From NCBI RefSeq assembly GCF_003097535.1, contig NZ_CP029187.1, forward strand, positions 1-64,000: a DNA stretch of 64,000 nucleotides. The letters run 5' to 3'. Position 1 is the first letter of the stretch. Every line of letters starts with the position of its first letter. The stretch is from Flavobacterium pallidum (GTDB lineage: Bacteria; Bacteroidota; Bacteroidia; Flavobacteriales; Flavobacteriaceae). This document shows, piece by piece, positions 24,671-64,000 of this stretch. The notes under the pieces were generated by a model that saw only the letters and a program-made list of their open reading frames with translations, was not told the origin of the DNA and did not search any database. The position numbers were made by a program, and so were the translations under genes.

Positions 24671-26608
24671 TTACATATCGGTAACAATGAACTGGCTCCG
24701 GCGGTTTTGCTGGTGTTCTTCTTCTGTACACTCCACGCCATCCTTACATTTGTTAACGGGTTGGGACTCGCCATAACCTTTAGCGGTAAGCCTGCTGGCG
24801 GCGATGCCTTGTTTTATGAGCCAGTTCATGGTGGCTTTGGCCCTGCGATCGGATAATTTCTGGTTGTATTTTTTTGTCTGCCTGCTGTCCGTATGCGAGC
24901 GTATATCGATTTTAAGCTTCGGATTGGATTGCATCAGCACTAAAACTTTCTGCAATTCCACGGCTGCTTCCGGACGTATAACCGATTTGTCCAGATCGAA
25001 ATAAATCATCCGGATTCCTAATTTCGGCCCTACATCGTCCCCTTTGGCAAATTTCAGGCTTCTTTTATCCAAAGCGATATTCACTGCAGTCTTGCCATAT
25101 TCTTTTGGTATGACAACGTTCACTTCTTTTGTTTCATGCTTGAGCTTGCTTGCCCTTAGGTAATATTGCCGGTCACAAAGCACCTGGAATTTATAATACC
25201 CCAGCTCACTGGCGTACATTTCTTTGATGATATTGAAATTGGAGTCCAGCAGCACCACTTGTGCATTGCCTAAAAAATCCCCTGTTTCCTCATCGGTGAC
25301 ATAACCGTCCAAAACCTGTTCACAGGTAATTTTCCGGGTTTCGGTGAACCGGTAAATATCATCCGAACCAATGCCTCCGGGACGGTTCGAGCTGAAAAAT
25401 CCGTTCCTGCTTTTGCTGTCGATCATAAAAGCAAAATCATCTTGGCTTGAATTGAGCGGTTCACCGAGGTTGAGCACTTCTTCCTGTTTCCCGTCTTCGG
25501 TTATTTTTGAAACGAAAACATCCAGTCCGCCGAGTCCGGGATGCCCGTCAGACGCGAAGTACAATTCATTGTCATCCGATACAAACGGAAAAGTTTCCTT
25601 GCCCTCTGTATTTATAGACGGACCAAGGTTTTCCGGCTTGCTGAAAGTCCCGTCCGTATATACCTTAATCTTGTATATATCGCTTTGCCCGAAACCTCCA
25701 GGCATATCGGAAGCAAAATACAGGACGCGGTCGTTTGGGCTTAAAGCGGGATGTGCACAACTGAATTCCTCGCTGTTGAAGTCAAGCTCTTCGACATCAA
25801 CCCATTCGATTTCGTCAAAAGTGGCGCGGTACAGTTTCAGCAACGTCCGCCTGTCCTTGCTCCTGCCCTTTTTGCCATCGGTATAATTGTTGCGGGTAAA
25901 GTACATGGTCTTTTGATCTTTGGTAAAAACCGCCGACGCTTCATTGAATTTTGAATTGAGAATGTTGGTGAATTTTTCAGGCTTAGCCATGCTGCCGTCC
26001 ACTTTGGCTTTTGAGGAATACAGGTTGCTGAACGCCTGGTTGGACCATTTCATTTTGCGTACGAAAGGACCACCGGTGTCCCTTGCGGTGGTAAACACCA
26101 GGTCGTCACCGAAAAAAGCGCCACCATAATCAGATTGCTCCGAGTTGAGCCCTGCATTTTTGATGTTGAATCGCCCTGAGTTCTCTTTGATCTTTTCAAG
26201 GTAATCTGTGTTGGATGCATATATTTTTGCCCGATTATCCGCAGCTGATTTCTGGCTAAACAGGGCCATCATTTCGTTTGCCCGATCGTAGCTTCCAATG
26301 GATTTTAAAGATTGGGCATAGCGGTAATAATACTCTGCCTCCACTTCCTGGTTCAGGCTGAACAATTCCGTATACCAGATTGCAGATTTTTCAAAATCGG
26401 AATTGAAATAATAGGCATTGCCCAGTTTTTCGAAAAGCTCCACCGATTTATAGCCTTTCTTCGCCACCTGCTCATAAATCGCAATGGCATCGATATAGGA
26501 ATACTGTTCGTATTTTTTATCTGCGGCAGCGAGTTTCCCTTTCTGTGGAAATGCATTTACACCAATTAAAGCGATAATCAGCAGGAGCAGTTTAGATTTG
26601 GTGGGCAT
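24671..26608 (-). CDS. OmpA-family outer-membrane protein with TPR and PD40 repeats, copy 2
   Basis: A 645-residue exported protein. Order: signal peptide (1-20), TPR-like helical repeats (about 25-130, including NAYYFNSDFEKSAIWYTELF), WD40-like PD40 beta-propeller repeats (about 150-400, with LYFASDMPGGFGQSDIY and LYFASDGHPGLGGLDVF), a carboxypeptidase-regulatory-like fold (about 430-520) and a C-terminal OmpA domain (about 540-645, DIRSHTDSRQTKKYNQ and LTAKGYGESQPVNKC) that grips peptidoglycan. Such proteins accompany PorP/SprF proteins in gliding and T9SS loci. It is a clear paralogue of its upstream neighbour, with the same domain order throughout. Role inferred: periplasmic anchor or assembly factor for the giant adhesin. 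Confidence 0.88.
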   Translation of the reverse strand: MPTKSKLLLLIIALIGVNAFPQKGKLAAADKKYEQYSYIDAIAIYEQVAKKGYKSVELFEKLGNAYYFNSDFEKSAIWYTELFSLNQEVEAEYYYRYAQSLKSIGSYDRANEMMALFSQKSAADNRAKIYASNTDYLEKIKENSGRFNIKNAGLNSEQSDYGGAFFGDDLVFTTARDTGGPFVRKMKWSNQAFSNLYSSKAKVDGSMAKPEKFTNILNSKFNEASAVFTKDQKTMYFTRNNYTDGKKGRSKDRRTLLKLYRATFDEIEWVDVEELDFNSEEFSCAHPALSPNDRVLYFASDMPGGFGQSDIYKIKVYTDGTFSKPENLGPSINTEGKETFPFVSDDNELYFASDGHPGLGGLDVFVSKITEDGKQEEVLNLGEPLNSSQDDFAFMIDSKSRNGFFSSNRPGGIGSDDIYRFTETRKITCEQVLDGYVTDEETGDFLGNAQVVLLDSNFNIIKEMYASELGYYKFQVLCDRQYYLRASKLKHETKEVNVVIPKEYGKTAVNIALDKRSLKFAKGDDVGPKLGIRMIYFDLDKSVIRPEAAVELQKVLVLMQSNPKLKIDIRSHTDSRQTKKYNQKLSDRRAKATMNWLIKQGIAASRLTAKGYGESQPVNKCKDGVECTEEEHQQNRRSQFIVTDM

Positions 26609-26636
26609 AAACTGGAATGACTTTTATTATAAATGC

Positions 26637-26680
26637 AAATTCTGATTTCTAACCTTATCGGGTGTTAAAAATCAGAATTT
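26637..26680 (-). other. AT-rich intercistronic hairpin between the two OmpA paralogues
   Basis: Perfect 12-bp arms AAATTCTGATTT (26637-26648) and AAATCAGAATTT (26669-26680) with a 20-base loop in the 90-base gap. No T run follows directly on -, so it may tune mRNA stability or partial readthrough more than terminate. Confidence 0.65.
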
Positions 26681-26698
26681 ACAAAGCGTTTTTAAGTA

Positions 26699-28651
26699 TT
26701 AAAATTCAACCACGATGAATTGGCTTCGCCTGTTCATCTGGTGTTCGGCCTCGGTACATTTTACACCATCGGCGCATTTATTGACCAATTGTGTCTCACC
26801 GTACCCGCGGCCTGTGAGGCGTGAGGCATCAATACCATTTTTGACAAGCCACTCGATTGTGGATTTTGCCCTCTTCTCTGATAAAGCCATATTGTATTTA
26901 TGTGTGGCACGGCTATCGGTATGTGAACGCACATCGATTTTCATCGTCGGGTACTGGTTCATTACCGCCAGTACTTTTTCCAATTCGAATGCCGCATCTT
27001 TCCTGATGTTCCACTTGTCAAGGTTGAAGTAAATCGTTGGGATATCGAGTACGCCACGATCAGCAAGGTCAATACCAGGCTCGATTTTCACGATACGTTT
27101 CTTAAGCGTTAACGGAAGGTAGGTGTTTCCGTTTTGCTTAGGTGCAAGGAAAGGCGTTTCGTTGGTTTCGTAATCCGTCTTATCGGCCCTGATGTAATAT
27201 TTACTGTCACAATCTACAGGCCCGAAAGAATATTTACCTTCACTATCGGTATTTACGGTTGTGATTTTTTCCATTTCAGAATCATACAATACGACCTGGG
27301 CATCCGCAATCGGCTGATTGGACTCTGAATCGGTTACAATCCCTTCCAGGATCTGCTCACAGTTCAGTTTGCGTAATTCGGTGAATTTATAGATATCGTC
27401 AAAACCCTTACCACCTTCACGGTTTGATGTAAAGTATCCTGTCCTGGTTTTGGTATCCAACAGGTAAGCGAAATCATCCTTACGGCTGTTCAATGGCTGT
27501 CCAAGGTTCTGTATGTTGCGGAATACACCGTCTTTTCGGATTTTGGCGACAAAAATATCCAATCCGCCCAATCCGGGGTGCCCATCAGAAGCAAAATACA
27601 ATTCGTCTTCATCAGTCACATAAGGAAACGATTCCTTCCCTGGAGTATTGATGGAAGGCCCAAGGTTTACAGGTGTGCCGAAAGATCCGTCTTCGTTGAT
27701 GGCTACTTTATACAGATCTGATTCCCCGAAAGATCCTGGCATATCAGAAGCGAAATACAATGTCCTTTCATCAGCACTAAGCGCAGGGTGTGCACAACTG
27801 TATTCATCATTATCGAAAGGCAGCTCGGTCACATTTGACCACTTGTCGCCTTCAAGGGTGGCTCTGTAAATCTTAAGCAATACCACATCAAAGCGGTTTT
27901 CGCCCTGACGTCCCCTGTTAAAGTTATTCCTCGTAAAATACATGGTCTTACCGTCTTTTGTAAAGACTGGTGTAGATTCATGAAATTTGGTATTCACTTC
28001 TTTGGAGAATTTCGAAGGTTTTCCAAGGACCGCATCGAAATCCTGCTGCACTTCTGAATCATAGAGGTTACTAAAAGCCTTATTGTTCCATTTGTGCCTT
28101 CTTTTGACGATTCCGCCGGTATCACGTGTGGTGGCAAAAACAAGTTTATTGCCCACCATCGAACTTCCGTAATCCGAATATTCAGAATTGATTCCGGCAT
28201 CTTCAATGTAGAACCTTTTGGAGTTCATCTTAATAACTTCGAGGTAGTTGCGGTTGTCTTTAAACAGTACCGCCCTTTTGTCATTTCCTGATTTTTCGTT
28301 GAATTTGACCATCATTTGCTCAGCCTCTGTGTATTTCCCCACAGATTTCAGCGATTGTGCATAACGATAATAATATTCTTCTTTTTGCTCAGGATTCATC
28401 GTAAAAAGCTCACGATAGGCACCTTCTGCTTTTTCAAATTCAGAATTAAAATAGTAGGCATTGCCAAGCCTTTGGAACATTTTCTCGTCCTTGTAGCCTT
28501 TTTTGGCAATGGTTTCATAAATCTTAATGGCATCCACATAGGCGTAATTGTCATACTTCTTCTCTGCTTTTGCAAGAGAAGTTTTCTGTGAATACATGTT
28601 TGCTGCACCGAAATTCACTAATAGTAGGATGAATAATACTTGTCTTTTCAT
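26699..28651 (-). CDS. OmpA-family outer-membrane protein with TPR and PD40 repeats, copy 1
   Basis: A 650-residue exported protein with the same architecture as its downstream paralogue: signal peptide, TPR region (IYETIAKKGYKDEKMFQRLGNAYYFNS in segments), PD40 propeller (TLYFASDMPGSFGESDLYK, ELYFASDGHPGLGGLDIF), carboxypeptidase-regulatory-like fold (VTDSESNQPIADAQVVLYD) and C-terminal OmpA domain (DVRSHTDSRATHKYNM, LTGRGYGETQLVNKC). Shared motifs nearly everywhere mark the pair as a tandem duplication. It starts 11 bases after the PorP/SprF gene, so the two are co-translated. Predicted to sit in the periplasm or at the inner face of the outer membrane, bound to peptidoglycan. Confidence 0.9.
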   Translation of the reverse strand: MKRQVLFILLLVNFGAANMYSQKTSLAKAEKKYDNYAYVDAIKIYETIAKKGYKDEKMFQRLGNAYYFNSEFEKAEGAYRELFTMNPEQKEEYYYRYAQSLKSVGKYTEAEQMMVKFNEKSGNDKRAVLFKDNRNYLEVIKMNSKRFYIEDAGINSEYSDYGSSMVGNKLVFATTRDTGGIVKRRHKWNNKAFSNLYDSEVQQDFDAVLGKPSKFSKEVNTKFHESTPVFTKDGKTMYFTRNNFNRGRQGENRFDVVLLKIYRATLEGDKWSNVTELPFDNDEYSCAHPALSADERTLYFASDMPGSFGESDLYKVAINEDGSFGTPVNLGPSINTPGKESFPYVTDEDELYFASDGHPGLGGLDIFVAKIRKDGVFRNIQNLGQPLNSRKDDFAYLLDTKTRTGYFTSNREGGKGFDDIYKFTELRKLNCEQILEGIVTDSESNQPIADAQVVLYDSEMEKITTVNTDSEGKYSFGPVDCDSKYYIRADKTDYETNETPFLAPKQNGNTYLPLTLKKRIVKIEPGIDLADRGVLDIPTIYFNLDKWNIRKDAAFELEKVLAVMNQYPTMKIDVRSHTDSRATHKYNMALSEKRAKSTIEWLVKNGIDASRLTGRGYGETQLVNKCADGVKCTEAEHQMNRRSQFIVVEF

Positions 28652-28662
28652 GATAGTGCGTA

Positions 28663-29580
28663 TTAGAAGAATCTTGGGGAAATAATTTTTTCGTAATTCC
28701 TGAACAATTCATACCTCAGGAATACTTCGTGTGACCCTGAGTTATAGTTGGCCAGCTTCGTGGTTTCAAGATCGTATCCGTAGCCGACAAAAATCGAGTC
28801 ACTGATCTGGAATCCGACCATGGCGCTCAACGCTGCATCCCATCGATAGGCCACACCAAGGTTGAGTTTGTCATTGATCAGGAAGTTTCCTGAAATGTCT
28901 ACCTGCAACGGCGCTCCTTTTACCATCTTGGTCAGTAATGCAGGCTTGAATTTTACATTTTCACTCAGGTCAAACACGCGTCCTGCAATTAAAAAGAAGT
29001 GCATTTTTTCACTCGCCACAGAGCTCGTATTGTCTTCATAATGGCTTGTTTCCAGAAAATGCGGAATTGACAAACCAATGTATGTTTTTTCAGAGTGGTA
29101 GTAAATACCGGCTCCGATATTCGGCGTAAAGCGGTTGTCGATATTGTCCTGCTGGCTGATGGCATAATCACCAGGATTTCTCAACGTCAGCCTGCTGAAA
29201 TCAACACTTAGCAGATTGGCAGTTGCTTTAAGTCCAAAAGACAGTTTCCATTCTTCAGATGTTTTGATGGTATAAGATATATCTGCAGAAATGTCATTTT
29301 CATCAGAAATACCGATCTTATCATTGATCACCGAAAGGCCTAACCCGATTTTACTGCCTTCGATAGGGGTATGTATGGCCGCGGTGTTGGTCACCGGTGC
29401 GCCATCCAGCCCAACCCACTGTGTCCTGTGCAGTACGAAAACACTCATTACACCTCTTGAACCTGCATAGGCAGGATTGACGTTAACCGTATTGTACATA
29501 TACTGTGTGAACTGCGCATCTTGTTGTGCATACAATCCACTGATTAACATCAAGGCAAAAAATAAAAATTTTGTTCTCAT
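28663..29580 (-). CDS. PorP/SprF-family type IX secretion outer-membrane protein
   Basis: A 305-residue outer-membrane beta-barrel protein. Signal peptide (residues 1-18, KFLFFALMLISGLYA) then the family opening QDAQFTQYMYNTVNVNPAYAGSRG, followed by amphipathic strands and the ending SGSHEVFLRYELF. In Flavobacterium johnsoniae SprF is encoded next to the adhesin SprB and is needed to bring it to the surface; PorP/SprF proteins generally pair with T9SS cargo carrying type-B sorting domains. Here it lies 51 bases after the giant adhesin gene across a GC hairpin, so it is very likely that adhesin's dedicated partner. Confidence 0.93.
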   Translation of the reverse strand: MRTKFLFFALMLISGLYAQQDAQFTQYMYNTVNVNPAYAGSRGVMSVFVLHRTQWVGLDGAPVTNTAAIHTPIEGSKIGLGLSVINDKIGISDENDISADISYTIKTSEEWKLSFGLKATANLLSVDFSRLTLRNPGDYAISQQDNIDNRFTPNIGAGIYYHSEKTYIGLSIPHFLETSHYEDNTSSVASEKMHFFLIAGRVFDLSENVKFKPALLTKMVKGAPLQVDISGNFLINDKLNLGVAYRWDAALSAMVGFQISDSIFVGYGYDLETTKLANYNSGSHEVFLRYELFRNYEKIISPRFF

Positions 29581-29600
29581 TCTTTATAAGTTTTATTTAA

Positions 29601-29624
29601 TCCGGAGGGCCTGCACCCTCCGGA
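29601..29624 (-). terminator. GC hairpin between the giant adhesin and PorP/SprF genes
   Basis: Perfect 9-bp arms TCCGGAGGG and CCCTCCGGA around a 6-base loop, 8 bases past the adhesin stop codon. On - it is followed by TTAAATAAAA and not a pure T run, so it may be a leaky terminator or 3'-end stabiliser setting the ratio of adhesin to partner proteins. Confidence 0.6.
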
Positions 29625-29631
29625 ATTAACT

Positions 29632-63999
<34,368 letters not shown>

Positions 64000-64000
64000 G

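Overview
The window reads as chromosome of a Flavobacterium-like member of the Bacteroidetes, starting exactly at the dnaA start codon. The lineage call rests on four things: Bacteroidetes-type promoter elements (TTG-N19-TAnnTTTG), a long-form GAPDH with an N-terminal extension, a type IX secretion (T9SS) type-B sorting domain beside a PorP/SprF protein, and flavobacterial families such as DUF2279 and DUF6705. I saw no rRNA, tRNA, CRISPR or intact insertion sequence.

Layout. 1-2.7 kb: dnaA, a low-molecular-weight tyrosine phosphatase and a tetrapyrrole-methylase-family methyltransferase on +. 2.7-3.4 kb: a membrane protein and a small XRE regulator on -, with nested palindromes over their promoter. 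3.5-7.6 kb: a lysozyme-like protein, then a compact leftward operon dapF-GNAT-mltG-DUF2279. 7.7-12.1 kb: an HtrA/DegP protease, GAPDH and a secreted transglutaminase-like protein on +. 12.1-15.5 kb: an accessory-looking stretch of small secreted proteins with intergenic hairpins and a 32-bp direct repeat. 15.6-24.5 kb: aconitase, a possible copper-monooxygenase-like membrane protein, and a leftward operon of three periplasmic SurA/PpiC-type folding factors plus a MoxR ATPase.

24.7-64 kb is dominated by one leftward locus: a giant T9SS-exported repeat adhesin, then a PorP/SprF protein and two paralogous TPR/PD40/OmpA proteins. This order resembles the SprB-SprF type gliding/adhesin loci. The adhesin gene occupies 29,632 to beyond the right edge (about 11,450 codons in the window, N-terminus not reached). 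From C- to N-terminus it has a CHU_C/type-B sorting domain, four DUF11/DUF7507-like domains, about 44 diverged Ig/cadherin-like units, and about 58 nearly identical 318-bp (106-residue) units.

Internal evolution of the array is readable. The diverged part contains an old 16-unit (about 5.08 kb) duplication. One unit type at a fixed place in that period appears to have been amplified into the near-identical array, which itself holds 2.2-kb and 1.27-kb segmental copies. Cysteines occur in pairs of several distinct geometries in different zones and are absent from the amplified array.

Sequence quality matters here. dapF, the DegP gene and the adhesin (at 47.37 kb) are each broken by one missing base in a G/C run, and 61.17-62.91 kb has a net loss of 33 bases over six units, mostly homopolymer contractions. 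I read these as probable long-read consensus or assembly errors, not gene decay.
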